A stretch of 64,000 nt of DNA, taken from Ceratodon purpureus. Lineage: Eukaryota; Streptophyta; Bryopsida; Pseudoditrichales; Ditrichaceae. The stretch is from positions 36,271,918 through 36,335,917 of the forward strand of contig CM026426.1 in NCBI GenBank assembly GCA_014871385.1. Reading direction: 5' to 3'. The notes below the pieces were generated by a model. That model was not told the origin of the DNA, ran no database searches, and was given only the letters and a program-made list of their open reading frames with translations. The translations under genes were made by a program, and so were the position numbers. This document shows positions 12,710 through 24,800 of the stretch, piece after piece. Each line of letters begins with the position of its first letter. Position 1 is the first letter of the stretch.

Positions 12710-13549
12710 AGACGTCCGACCCGGCTCCGGACATCAAGACGTCCGGCCCGGACGTGGCGTCCCCGACGCTCGAGAATTACGTCGCGGTAATAATTTTGCG
12801 ACCCCTGAGCGATAAAAACATTCCCCAGCCGTCCGATCGGCCGATCCCGCCACCACGCCCCATCTCGGCCGTCCGTTCGCGGGGACGGCCGCGGAGACGG
12901 CCGCGGGGTCGTTGGGGACGGCCGCACGTCGATCCGACGGCCAAGATGCGGCCGTGCTGGCACATCGCGGGCCGTCGGATGTGGGCGGCCCTCCTGGGCC
13001 GTCGGATCCCACGGCCGTCGCCGTGGCCGACCGCGGGGACGGCCTCCGGGACGGCCGCGGAATCCGACGGCCCGGATCGAACTCGGCGCGGGCCATCAAG
13101 GACCGCTCGATCGGCGCGGCCGACCGCGGGCCGTCCGATCCCGCGTCCGTCCCCGTGGCCGTCCCCGCGGTCGGCCACGGCGACGGCCGCGGGATCGGAC
13201 GGCCCGCGGCAGCCATGGTCGGTCTGGGTGGGCCGTCCGATCGGGTGGCCGTCTCTGCGGTCCGTCCGATCGGGTGGCCGTGCGATCGGGTGACCATGGC
13301 GGCCGCGGAGGGCCGTCCGATCCCGCGGCCGTCCGCGTGGGCGACCGCGGGGAGACACGGCCGTCCGCGTGGCCGACCGCGTGGAGACGCGGCCGACCGC
13401 GGAGACGGCCGCGTCGGTCGGACGGCCACGCGGCGCCATCGCCCGACGCGGCCGTCCGATCGGACGGCCGGCGCCTTCGGGCGGAGTCGCGCACGTTCGG
13501 ACGGCCGCCGGGGCGTAGATCGGACGGCCGTGGGGACGGCCGCAAGGTC
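12710..13549. promoter_or_regulatory. GACGGCC array upstream of gene A / left subterminal region
   Basis: Extremely GC-rich DNA with dozens of GACGGCC/GGCCGTC heptamers in both orientations, often as CGATCGGACGGCC or CCGCGGACGGCC. It starts just inside the left end of the giant element and finishes at the TATA palindrome of gene A. The same motif fills the upstream regions of genes B, C and D. It could serve as transposase-binding subterminal repeat, promoter/enhancer array, or both. Arg/Pro-rich open frames through it on both strands are composition artefacts. Confidence 0.75.
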
Positions 13550-13574
13550 GGCTTCCCCTATATAAGGGGAAGCC
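13550..13574 (+). promoter_or_regulatory. TATA box in the loop of a 9-bp inverted repeat (gene A)
   Basis: GGCTTCCCC and GGGGAAGCC form perfect 9-bp arms around the 7-nt loop TATATAA. The gene A ATG lies about 270 nt downstream. Gene B has the same arm-TATA-arm layout and gene C has a perfect palindrome centred on its TATA. Confidence 0.75.
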
Positions 13575-13834
13575 GCCTCTTCATTTTTTACCTTTTCTCT
13601 CTCTTTTCGAGTGAGGCTGATTGCTATTGGTGGGGGATTCGATCCTTCTCCGTTGGTCGTTCTCACCGGGAGTAAAGGGGTCCTTCATTTGGGGGGGGGG
13701 GGGACTTTTCGAATTTTTAAACGGTTTTTCTCAAAACCCTTTGGATTTGTATTGCTCTTATTAATCATTGTGGGAATTGAGGGTTTCTTTGGAGTTGCGG
13801 TTACGATTTCTTGAAGCCTTGAAGGCTTTCCACG

Positions 13835-15310
13835 ATGCCAAAGAACAAGAAGCAGAAGAATGTGGGGGAATGGGCGAACAAATTCGATGACATGCCGAGC
13901 TTACGTTGCAGGGATTATATTGTGGCATTCATCGTGGAATTTTACCAGGAGATTACCCTTGTTTCATTGAATAGTCGTTACGTTCGGTATGAGGAAGATG
14001 GGCCCAGGAAATTCAAGTCAGAGATGGAGACAAAGATTAGGGATCGTTTGATGGATCCGTGCTGGCATTCGGATACACAGAAGCCCGATTACGATCATTT
14101 CGTGTCACAACGTGCACACGATGCGTTATGGAATGCTAAAGAGGTTATTACTAAGTATGCAAAGGCGCAAAGGGGGGGAGTCCAGGCCTTCAAGGATACT
14201 ATTGCAAAGGCAGATTGCTTCACGAGACTAATGGCGCCCCATAGCTCAAGAAAGCATCGACGGGCGTCTATTACTTGGTGGAATTCTCCGATTGGGATGG
14301 AGACGGCGGCTGACTTACGTAAACGGCATTTGACTATCTTGGCAGACTTTGCAATTTTCTATTACTTGGACAAGGAAGTCCAGAGAGGTGGTTATGCTAC
14401 CATACGTAGGGTTCGTATCGAAGGAAACCCGGAAATCCCACCGTACTGGGAGTTTGCTGAGAAACGGCCGCTCAATTGGTCTATGAGGCCGGATTTGGCA
14501 CGTGTGGACCACAACAATGAATCTCTTGCGATAAGGATTCCCCATCCTGGTGTCATCCGCTTCATGGCCATTTATCAGTTGGAACATGTAGGATTCATGT
14601 TCTGGTGGAACGGTGGGACCCTTCGAGCCATGCTACAGAGAGACAACGAGGCCCCGGGTGACCTCCCCATCGACTACATCTTCAGAGAGAATGCAGAGGA
14701 CAGTCCGATTCTAGGGAAGCGTCTCCAACTTTTCCGAAGTAAGCGTACAGAGCTTGCTTGGGCATTGTGTAACATCATAGATGCTGTGCACAAATACGTT
14801 TACCTCCACAATGACTTGTCACCGGACAACATCCTACTTCACTTTCCGGAAGATGAGTCCAAGATCTACATTGGGGTTTGTGATTGGGGCTTGATGACGA
14901 AGACACTAGAGAACAGAAGGTCGCCTTGGGTTTTTGAGAGTGTCCATCAGAAGGAGGAGACTATGAGGAGGCGATACTAGGTGGATCCTCGCGTGGTATA
15001 CGTACACAAGGAAAACCAAGATATTCAAATCATTCCAGATTTGACGGTTGCATCGGAGGATTTCGCAGCTGCGAAGATTGCGGCGAAGATCAACAGGGGC
15101 AACATGTGCACGGCATACCACGAAGCCGAGCCAGTAGAAACACGCCATTTCCAGAATATCGGAGAACTCGCAATGGTTTTCGAAGGTTACCTTGAGAGAG
15201 TTTGCCAAAACAACAGAGGAACGATTGGTGGACTCGGACATCTTATTAACCGTTTCAGAGATACACACAACAGGCCCACTCCCATCGAGCACTACCGCGT
15301 GGGTTACTGA
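13835..15310 (+). pseudogene. Gene A: protein kinase-like cargo protein
   Basis: A single frame of 492 codons starts MPKNKK and is interrupted by one in-frame TAG at codon 382. The N-terminal ~170 residues are of unknown type. A kinase-like fold follows: a glycine-loop-like GGYATIRRV at about 185-193, a possible VAxK counterpart FAEKR, the catalytic loop HNDLSPDN at 325-332 and DWG (for DFG) at 350-352. Asp and Asn of the catalytic loop are kept, but HRD reads HND. The stop falls after RRRY, just where kinases often carry a Trp before the APE-like segment, so TGG to TAG is a simple explanation. The reading frame continues cleanly to TGA/TAA at 15310. Its 5' leader has a G-run then TTTTCGAATTTTT, echoed in gene C. 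The substrate is unknown. It lies first in the giant hAT and runs towards gene B. Confidence 0.7.
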
Positions 15311-16251
15311 TATGGAGATACATATCTACCTTTCCGTATTCCTATAAAAGCATAATGTTTTTTTTGTTACCGGACGGCGGGCATAGCTCTCAGTAGTGAA
15401 TAGTCATATTTACACTCTATATTATTATGAGATGTTGGAATCTCAATTTTTGTACACCGGTCAATATTTTGTTTATAAAGTTTACTTGCATTTGGTTCAA
15501 ATATGGTCTCTGTACTGAGATTGGTCTATTTCTACCCCTTGTATTATGAGGAAAACGGATTGGCTCCACACATCCAGCTAAAAGTCTATACTCTCAATTC
15601 TAATTATGAAAATGATGCGATATGTGAATTGTAACCATTATGCTTTGTACGTTTTACTCTTAGAAATATTGGCAAGCGTATACTGAAGTTCTTTTCGTGA
15701 AGACGAAAGCGTAAGGGCCGCAAAACATGATTGCTCATAATCCCCGGTACAAACAAATACCTTAGATATAAATATGCATCCCTCAAAAAATATCATTCAC
15801 GATATTCTTATTAATTTAGCCAAAAAATAATTGAAAATTATTTTGCATACTTGTCTTGAGATTCATTATATTCTAGTGCTCGTAAGTCGTAACCCATGTC
15901 AATAGGAAGTTGTCATTTCAAAAATAGTGATATTGATAGTAATGTGCACTTAGAATACGGCTAGAAGAATATTAAAAAGGTAAATTCCTTTCAAATGTGA
16001 AGACAACTACAATATAAAAGACAACACAACTACACTCTAAAACACTAATTATATCTATTCTACTTGCAAAATGTGGCACGTGCCAGTATTCTTGAGTCCG
16101 TACATTTTAAACCTCCATCTACAAAACTGCAAACTACGTACATACTATGCTTGCATCTTTTACTTTCCGTTGTAAATTTGTAATATGCGAGGTCCACGTT
16201 AAAGTCTCGGTACGCTCCGATGCTGTAGAAAGTACTACCATGCACCCCATT
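15311..16251. other. AT-rich gap between convergent genes A and B
   Basis: No coding frame is seen. It contains the 3' untranslated regions of A (+) and B (-), and presumably both polyadenylation regions. Confidence 0.6.
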
Positions 16252-16429
16252 CTAATAGTCTCCCCTCCACCCTAATCCATTGTAGTCATATGGATGATAA
16301 TAGTTCCCATCATTGAGGAGTTTGCTTGGACCTCCCCGATCGTACGTTTCTTGTGGCCCGTGCCTTGCAGAATTTGTGGAGGCTCTCAGAAGTCTCTCTC
16401 TCTTCTCCATCAATCTTCGATTATCCCGT

Positions 16430-16435
16430 CTAAGG
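16430..16435. repeat. Left TSD (CTAAGG) of nested transposon
   Basis: Identical to 27103-27108. The single-copy sequence fits the reading frame of gene B (CAC CTT AGA on -). Confidence 0.88.
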
Positions 16436-16461
16436 GGTGAAAGCATGCTAGGGTGGATCAA
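16436..16461 (+). repeat. Left terminal inverted repeat of nested transposon
   Basis: GGTGAAAGCATGCTAGGG followed by TGGATCAA. It pairs with 27077-27102 with 24 of 26 positions identical. The core includes the palindrome GCATGC. Confidence 0.9.
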
Positions 16462-17414
16462 AAAGTACGTTACGCCCTGTATTTGCTGTAAATTTCCATG
16501 TTTAAGGACCTTTTTTGGGGTGTATACACCCCAAAGTAGCAATTTTTTTTTTATAATATAGAAGAAGGAGTGTTTAGGTGTGCAATTCTCTTTGACAAAA
16601 TTTGTATAGGCATTTGCAACATACTATAAATTCCCTTTAAACTTTTTTATAGGAGTACGTTGCTGCCAGGAAAAAATGCACAAAGTACTCAATTTTGCCA
16701 AATACTAAGTTGCGAAGTACTAGGAAGATTTCGTGTGCTCATAGAGCACCTTCTAGTGTTTAATATGTTGTATCATTACTTTCCAAAAACTCATTCCTTC
16801 TTTGCATTTTTATCAGTCAAAGTGCCAAAATTTTGACATTGTATAATTTGATCAAAAATTGGAATTTTTTTGTTTTTTTTTTTTATTCCTACTGAGGAAC
16901 GTTGTCCCTTAATGAGCCAGGGTCTGAACGGATGGTTTTTGGCGCCCAAGCATGCTAGCAGGAAGTGCGGGAAAATCAACAGTTCGTACTCTTGAGTACT
17001 CAAGATACTCTGTATCATCTTTTTTTAGGACCAGTCGTGGTAGGCCGTTCCGCTAAAAGGGGCTTTATTCGCTGTTTGATGGAAGAATGACGACGTTCAT
17101 CTTCGTCTTACTGGCTCCAGCAGATTTCCTTCCAAGTTCACATAGGATCCGATGGAACATTTCTCTTGGCGTGCGGAGTACGGGCTGTGGGGGTGCGGCT
17201 GTGGCAACGTCTGTGGAATTCCCGCCGTTGGTTCTTGGTGTTGTTTTCGTGGTTTCGTTAGGGTACTGTCTAGCAGGGTGATGTTCTCTTGAGTGGAGGA
17301 ATTTTTGCAAATTGGGTTCTAGGATTTCGCTTAGGGTTTGTGGTTTTCGCTGGGAACGGTTGCTCTTTCTCACGCTGGTCTTAGGGTTTAGACAGATTCA
17401 TCTGCAATTTTGCT
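16462..17414. other. Upstream region of nested transposase gene
   Basis: No coding frame is supported. It contains several AGTACTC-like motifs (for example near 16680 and 16715) also found in the introns. A 65-codon ATG frame at 17087 lies in a different frame from the first exon and ends before it, so I do not use it. Confidence 0.5.
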
Positions 17415-20400
17415 ATGGGGAATGAAGCTAATCGGCAGCGGACTCGCCTTGGCATCATCTGACCTGGGCCACGAGGACGAGCTGCCGCTGCAGCTGCAGC
17501 TGAAGTCAAACGTGCGTATCTGGCAGAACAATCCCGACTGAGGATGCAGAAATATCGTGAGAGGGTAGGAACACGAGATCGCAATATTGAGATACTGCGG
17601 CACTCCGGGGAAGGTTCGGTGGAGTCGAGTGGCATGGGTGAGCGCCAGAGTACTTCGAAGTCAGCGAAATTGGCGATGTGCATCATGGCTGAGCTCCAAG
17701 ACTGCCCAACAGCGACTTGCAAAAGCATTGTGCTTGAGAAGCTTCTGAATCACAATGGGATTTGGCCGATGCTCGCTGAGTACTACCCACGGTTGTTTGA
17801 GGCGAAGACAATCCACTCTTTTCTTCAGAGTTATCGCCAAGAGTTGCAGGCGGTAAAAGGCGCACATTCAAAGACATTCCTTGCTCGGAAAGGTGTTCTT
17901 CTGGATGCCGCTGTTAGTGATGTGTCGTCATCGATGCGGGGGCTCTCCAGGGTCTTACAGGTTTGTAGTTACTAACCCACTCTAGAAGAATCGGAATCGT
18001 GTTTCATCCTCTGGCAGAAGTGACGTCTATTTGGTGTGCGAAAGATCAGACATGATAGTGTCCAAGGTTTAGTCTTTTTTTTCAAATGACGGTTACCGTA
18101 TTGGTTTCACTGTTGAACTGTAGAGATCGGAGGAGTTCACTGCTCCTTCAAGTATCCTAGGTTTAGGAGTTCATAGTGCTATGGTGGTATACGGATTTCA
18201 GAATTGCCATAGATCTGATATTAAGGACGTTGGAGTGACTCTGGTGATGCATTTGTGGTGAGTTCCAGTAGATGTGGAGTTTGATCTCCCTGATGTGTTG
18301 TTAACCCTCACTTTGGTCTGCAGGTACATCCCCGGAACATTGCAAATGCTTTAGACAGGAGAACAGCGTGCATAGATGTTAACGAGCAGTACAAACTTTT
18401 GGAGCGGGCCAAGCGGGCTGGCTTGTCAGATTATGTGAAGGAGGCTGTGCGTGTGTTTTGGCATGGGAGGACCCGCGTTTCACCCAACAAGAAGGACGTA
18501 ACTAGACAACGCATACAGAGGAATGAGTATGTAATACATGCTACACATTACCTCACGGACGCCCAGGTATGATTAAATGCTATAATCTTAGTTGAAATTA
18601 ATGTCGTAATAGGAGTTCAGATTCTCATTACATTTCTCAAATGCTTACATTTCTGGTCTGTACTACCACACCTACTCGGAGTCATCCCTTAGAATGTGAA
18701 GATCACTTACTGCGCATTTTTTTTTAAGAGTTGTTACTCTAACTACTCCCACGTTTAGGTCTGTAGTCTTGCAGTAGTCATGATGTCTCCTACGTTGGTA
18801 TTACTACAAGTAGAAGTAAGTAGTTCATTGGGATGGTAATCCTGGTACATATTCAGTGGTGGAGACAGGATCTTTGTAGACACTTGGTTCGCTCAAAGTA
18901 TAGCTTATAGTACCCTGGATACCCACGACTACTTCTTAGAGTATTCAACGGAGTTACACTGTAGTACCCTGATTTAAAAGAGTACTCAATACAGTACTCT
19001 GACTGTCTTGTACGATACTCATGCCAACGTCAGTAGTATTTGAGTTATTACTCTGAGTATTGTCACGTTATAAGTACAAGGGTGTTAGTACTAGGAGTAC
19101 TCTTACATGTAGCCTAGGTACGTGACACCGGAACTGTATACTCAAAGTATTATGTTTGTTACCATTTCCGAAACAGAGTTTTGGTGGTGAGGCTGTACGT
19201 GGCTGAATAGTGCATTCTCTTGCAGGCCCAACTGTTTCTAATTTTAAGGAAGCGCATCCCGAATGTCGCATTAAGCAGCGAGCTTTTGAGTATCTAAAAC
19301 CCTGGTATGTGAAAACTTTGAAAGATCAAAATTCTTGCTGCTGTGTCTATCATGTAGAAATTGATCTTTTAAGAGAAGCTATAAACAGTATCCGAGATTC
19401 CTCGAAGGTTAATCACTGTCACATAGGTTGTTCGTGTGGGTGTGAGGTCTGCGGTACTGATGCAAGTGGTTGTTCTGCTATCTCTAAGACATTTGAACGG
19501 ATCTCCACATTATGGCAAGCATGTGTGTGTCCCAAAGGGGAACTTGAAAAATGGCATAAGCTGTCTTGCTTAATGGGCGACTGTGCATCTTGTGGTGTTG
19601 AGAGGCTCAAATTCTGTCCTCAAGAGTGCTCCCTTGCTACTGATTTGTTGGTCAAGTGGAGATGTTTTGAGATGAAAGTTATAGGGATACATGAAGAAAC
19701 AGGTCAACAAAAGAAACGTATCCAGGAGGTGTTCAAAGAAACGGCACCCGGTGAGTTTGTATCGTACTTGAAGAAAAAGGTACAGCAGTTTGTCACTCAC
19801 AATTTCGTTGCAAATTGGCAAGATGCAGAGTGCCGTAAGATGATGGAGAACGTGCCACATGGTGTTTTAATTTCACATATTGATTTCGCAGAAAATTATA
19901 CTTTTGCAATTCAGAACGAGGTACAAAGTATGCATTGGTTTAGTAGTTCCATAACTATACTTGTGCACATTACTCTGTATAAGCCACCCCTGACAGAAGA
20001 AGGTGAGGATTTAGGCTTAATCAAACATACTCATTATTATATTAGTGATGATAAAAAACATGATAGTCTGTTTGTGCAACATTGTATGCTTTTGCATTGG
20101 AAGTGGGTGGTAGATGCAAGTTTGAAGCCTACAGAACACTGGGTGTATAGCGACCGATGTGCCGGACAATTTAAGGGAGCTCGAGCCATGTATTTTGTGG
20201 CTCGATACCCTGGCCTTACAGGATGCACGATGAGATGGAGTTTTTTCGGTTCAGGCCACGGGAAAGGTACTGCGGTCTCACTTAGCCATTCATGCGTACA
20301 CCTTCTCTGTTCTTAATATTGTACGTACTTTGGAGTACACGTGTGGTTCCATTTCGAGTACCCGTGTGGTACCCATTGGAGTACCTATGTGGATAAGTGC

Positions 20401-21489
20401 TGGAGTAACCGTGTGGTTCCCATTGGAGTTCCCGTGTGGTACCCAGTGGAGTACCCGTGTACCGACATTGGCGTACCCGTGTGCTTCAACGTCATACTCT
20501 AAGTACTGTTGCTGCACCGTCCATCAAGCAACGTACTTTGTTGATACTCTATGTACTCTTTGTGTAGCGTGAGTATTGACGTCTTGAATACAAATGGTGC
20601 AGGGGAGTGGGATGGAGCTGGAGCGGTTGCAAAGAGGGCTTTACGCACCCATCAAATTCAGCACCCGGAAGACGAGTCGGCCAACGCATCACAGTGTGTT
20701 GACTTTTTAAAAACAAAGTTCAGTCATAGAGCTGTCAGTTCTTCTGATGTTTCAAAGGAGGTGCCCATATCTAGAGTGTTCTGGCATATTGGCCTTGGAG
20801 ATGTTGACAGAGTGAATGAGTGGAAATGTAGAACTATCTCAGGATCTAGGCAATTCCACAGTATACTCGGAATTTCAAGGACTGATCCTACATTGCTGAT
20901 GGTGCGTGATTTGTCATGTTTCTGCGCGCCCTGCATTAATCAGGAGTGGGTGCATTGTGAGCAAAAGTCCCATGTAGAAGATTGGCGATTAGTGCGTCTT
21001 CGACCAACAAATGCTCTTGAAGTACAAGAGCAAATCGAATGTGAAGATGATCCCGAGAACTGGGTAGCCAGTGTCAGTGACAACTCACATTCAACCCTTC
21101 TCACTGTAGGAGACAACTTCATGATACCGGCTTTCGAAGGCAACGATGAGGGGGTTGATTTTTATGTGTTGCAGTGTACAAAGAATAGGTTTCAGGTCGA
21201 AGAGGATTTCATTTGCCCATGGGGGGAATCTTTTCAGAAGGGAGATTTTGCAGTGGCTGGCACATACTACCAGAAGTACGGGAGAGGGTCAAACACCTTT
21301 GTCTACCTCGAAAGATCCGTTCAGGCCCACGTCCATGCAAGTAAGATTAGGGTCGCAAAATTCCCGATGATACTAGCTTCGCATGTGGTTCCGGGTGGTG
21401 ATGCAGTTTATAAGATGACGGACGAGACATTAGATATGATCCAACAAGTCTTATCTGCATGGTGGGCAACTGATGAGGTTACAAGCTGA
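17415..21489 (+). pseudogene. Four-exon transposase-like gene (DFAENY/HGKG type)
   Basis: Exons inferred from GT/AG and frame are 17415-17960, 18324-18566, 19226-20266 and 20603-21489 (about 905 codons). The N-terminus is Arg/Ala-rich and basic. Exon 3 carries a Cys/His-rich zinc cluster (CCCVYH…CHIGCSCGCEVCG…CLMGDCASCG). It also carries the core HIDFAENY at about residue 480 and SDRCAGQFKG at about 570, then HGKG-EWDGAGA across the exon 3/4 junction, giving plausible D-D-D/E metal ligands of an RNase-H-fold transposase. Similar DFAENY…QFK…HGKG proteins are common unnamed transposase-like genes in other eukaryotes. The C-terminus has another Cys cluster and a beta-rich domain. Two flaws are visible: a TGA at codon 16 (17460-17462, CGA to TGA would explain it) and a one-base phase mismatch at the exon 2/3 junction. 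It is convergent with the SET gene. Confidence 0.75.
20331..20493 (+). repeat. 23-bp minisatellite inside transposase intron 3
   Basis: Seven copies of a unit close to GAGTACCCGTGTGGTACCCATTG start at 20333, 20356, 20379, 20403, 20425, 20448 and 20471. The GAGTAC core is the same motif that is scattered through the other introns of both genes of this element. Confidence 0.75.
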
Positions 21490-21818
21490 GTGCCGGATGT
21501 ATTTTTGGGTACAATTCCCCGACTTGCAAATCAATAATTCAATCATCTTTTAAGTATTAGGCTGTGTACACATAGAGTGCGATCTATAAAATTTGGAAAA
21601 CAAATTAAATGAATAAAATGTCTCTGAGTAAAATGTTTATACTGTCGGGAAAAAATAACAGTAACAGAAGTGACAATCTATGAGAAGTCCATACATAATG
21701 CGCACACCTTATGAAACGACTTGAAAATCTAACACAACTGTTAATTCAAAACATTACGGTCTATTCTTCGAGACTATCTGAGGTGCCTCTACAGGCGGCT
21801 TGAATGCAAATCTATCAA
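21490..21818. other. Gap between convergent genes of nested transposon
   Basis: AT-rich, no coding frame. It holds the 3' ends of the transposase gene (+) and the SET gene (-). Confidence 0.6.
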
Positions 21819-24800
21819 CTACAGTCGGCCAGGATTCCTACACGCTAAACTGCCGCACAGACATGGCCCGCCGTTAGAACCCGTGCTCCATCCCTCCTCA
21901 CCGTAATCCTGGTATTCAAACATCACCAACAACACGAAGTAAGAGACTCGATCACTGTAAACACTGCTCCATAACAAAATCATCTAAACCAAGTAAAGAA
22001 AAAGTCTTACCCATGTGAGTTCCTCTCCTGGCTCGATATATCTACAAGCAAAAAAGGCCACATGATATAGCCGTGGATCAGCTTGCTCGATTCTAACCGG
22101 CACGTCCACCAGGTTAGCATCCTCGCACCTGTGGTTCAAAAAACGTGCCACGTTACCATATAAAACTCCGTCGATATTGAGAGCCGTATCGTCGTCACTT
22201 GCCGCTTCCGTGCTCCATTCAGCATCTAGGCTGAGAGAGTACCAGCCGTTGCTGGACCGCAAACCTGTCCTCCACATCGTTTCCCGATTTGTACAAATCT
22301 GACCTGCAAACTCTACAACAAATCGTCCCTTCTCTATGGCTTCAAGTGTTTGAAGTCCCCAACCCCGACCTCCAGTCCAAACTACATTCAACTTTAAGGT
22401 CAACCCTTTCTGTACAAGTCTATTCCTACAAGTTCCACGACACAAGCATGACAGATTGCATTCAAATATAAACTTCCGCTCATAATGTCCTCTGCACACA
22501 ACGTATCCTATCGGAGGATCACTTGCATGTTCGAGCTCAAAGTAACACCCTTCGCCTGGTTGACAGTAACGTAACTCCGATACCTATACAACAAAGACAA
22601 TTTCAAATGAAGACGTCTTTCCAGAATGTTGCACAGAAACGAAATATACTAAACTCTAAACCAGAACTCTTGAGCACTGAACCGGTACCTTCATTACATC
22701 GTGATCCTCCACCTTCAAGCGTCCATCTGCATCATATGCACATGCTCCACCATTTTTCCGCATGCATTCACAAGCACCCGGGACCTGTGAGCAATCGTGC
22801 CCATAACAATAACAACTACTTTCTCTTTTATTACCAACAACTACCTCCTCACTCAAAATAGTGTTGGGGACGTAAATAAACGGAGCCATGGGGCAGTTGC
22901 CTTCCACAGGCACTTGTACCGCTACAGGCACATCCTCCAGACCCCTAGAAATGTCAGAATGGTCAAACCATGTAACCTGCGTGGTCATGTAAAAGAATTC
23001 ACTTTGCAAAAAATATAATATATATAAAAAAATCGACAATAAGCAAAATAACTTATCATCATTTACATGACCACGGGCAGTCACTACTTCAACACTGACT
23101 ACATGCAATCCCAGATTCCGCATACAACACTGCCTAGCTACCGTTTACCCCTTTTCTTTTTACCCACCGCCTTCTTCTTTGTGGTAGGGCTCGCTTCCTT
23201 GCTGAGTTTCATCATCTTAGATGGCTTGCCTTGGGCCGGACTGTCCAACTCCTCCGCCATGCTAGCATCCTTCAGCGCCATCCCTCGTGCCCTACCCTTC
23301 CGAGTCAAAACCCCTTCAATCTCCACCGGCAACGCCTTTGGCACCACTGTAGGCTCCACCAACTCCTCGGCCCCTTGACCCTTCTCTCCAGAACCGCAAG
23401 GCTCTTCCTCTGTATGGGCAACTGATGGAAGAGCGTGCAATGCAATAGGAGACTCCCCCCCATCATCTCCCTCACCTTCAGAATCAGATGCCTCATCCTT
23501 CTTTGATGAGGCAGTATCGGCAGCAGAATCCTCGTCATCTCCAACATTAATTTTAGGGAACGCTGCGGATCAAAGATTACTAGAATTAGTGACTTAGGAG
23601 AAGACAAAACCACTCAGAAAACGCTACTTAACGACACATCAGCTGACCTGCAAAACCCGATGGCTGAGGTGGATTGAACTTTTGCTGCTTCGGCAAGCTC
23701 CCAGATGTGTCACCTAGTCTCGACGGTTGCAGGACTTGTCTCGGGGTAATGAATCCTGTAATGACTGGACTTGGAGCACCGGGGATCGTTTGAGCTAAAC
23801 CGCTCCCCATCACATGATCCAGTGCTACGGAACTTGGAATCTCGCCGGCAGATACGTTGACGGTAGGGGAGGCAACTACGTCGGCAATAGGGGGTTGAGT
23901 CGTCGGCCCTGTTTGATCTGAACCACAACCTGCACCAACAATGACCACAAGACATTAATAGTTGTACTCAGAGTCCTAAGAGTAGTTTGAAACAATAGAG
24001 CAGTACCTAGTCCAATGTACGAAAGTACTCTGGATACCTACTTCGGTACTCTGGACACTATGCAAGACAAGCGATTACATTAGAGAACGCAATATACTAA
24101 TCATGTACCAATAATAATCATAAAGTATACCTCAAGTATCTACGTGCAGTACTCAAAGAAATGGAACTACATGTTATAGTAACCACTGCACCCGGAGTGT
24201 ACAGAGCGTACTTGACATAGTACTCATATCCCTACCAACCGCTATCCTCGACTACTTCAAGTATGCTAACACACTACTCACACAATCCAGCTATGTCAAG
24301 GTTATTCTATTATACCCAACGTACACCCCAAACTGTACGTAAACCCCACATCAGTCTTCTAGAGTACCCTGGCTACATACAGAACTACCTAGCTCAACAC
24401 GGACCGCAAACCTAACTATACATTAAGTATATTCATTACACCGAAACTGACACGTCTACCATGAATCGACAATACAAGTCTAAAAACCTGTCCATCAGAC
24501 CTGGTCCTGAGCTTCATACCTTTTTTGTCCCGCTTCTCCATGACAGGTATCTCTTCCCGAGGTAGTTGCTGTCTTACAGCTTCCTCCCTCGAATGCATAA
24601 ATCCCAATAATTGCACATCAACATCAACCTTCACGGCTTCTTGCTCGAGCTCCTTAGTTGTGATACCCCACCCGAAACTTTGGAACCAGCTAGGGTGGAC
24701 TACTGCCGTGCAATCCTTCGCCACACACCTGTCCCCTCTACTAAAAACAACAAACGCACACCACGGATGGTAGATGTGCATGCAACCTGCGACTACGATA

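Noticed and set aside
12734-13675. Long Arg/Pro-rich open frames on both strands (up to 310 codons)
   Set aside because: They arise from the GACGGCC array, which is open in several frames at once. No domain, and they overlap the promoter of gene A.
17087-17281. 65-codon ATG frame before the transposase
   Set aside because: It is in another frame from exon 1 and stops before it. The ATG at 17415 is in frame with the conserved coding text.
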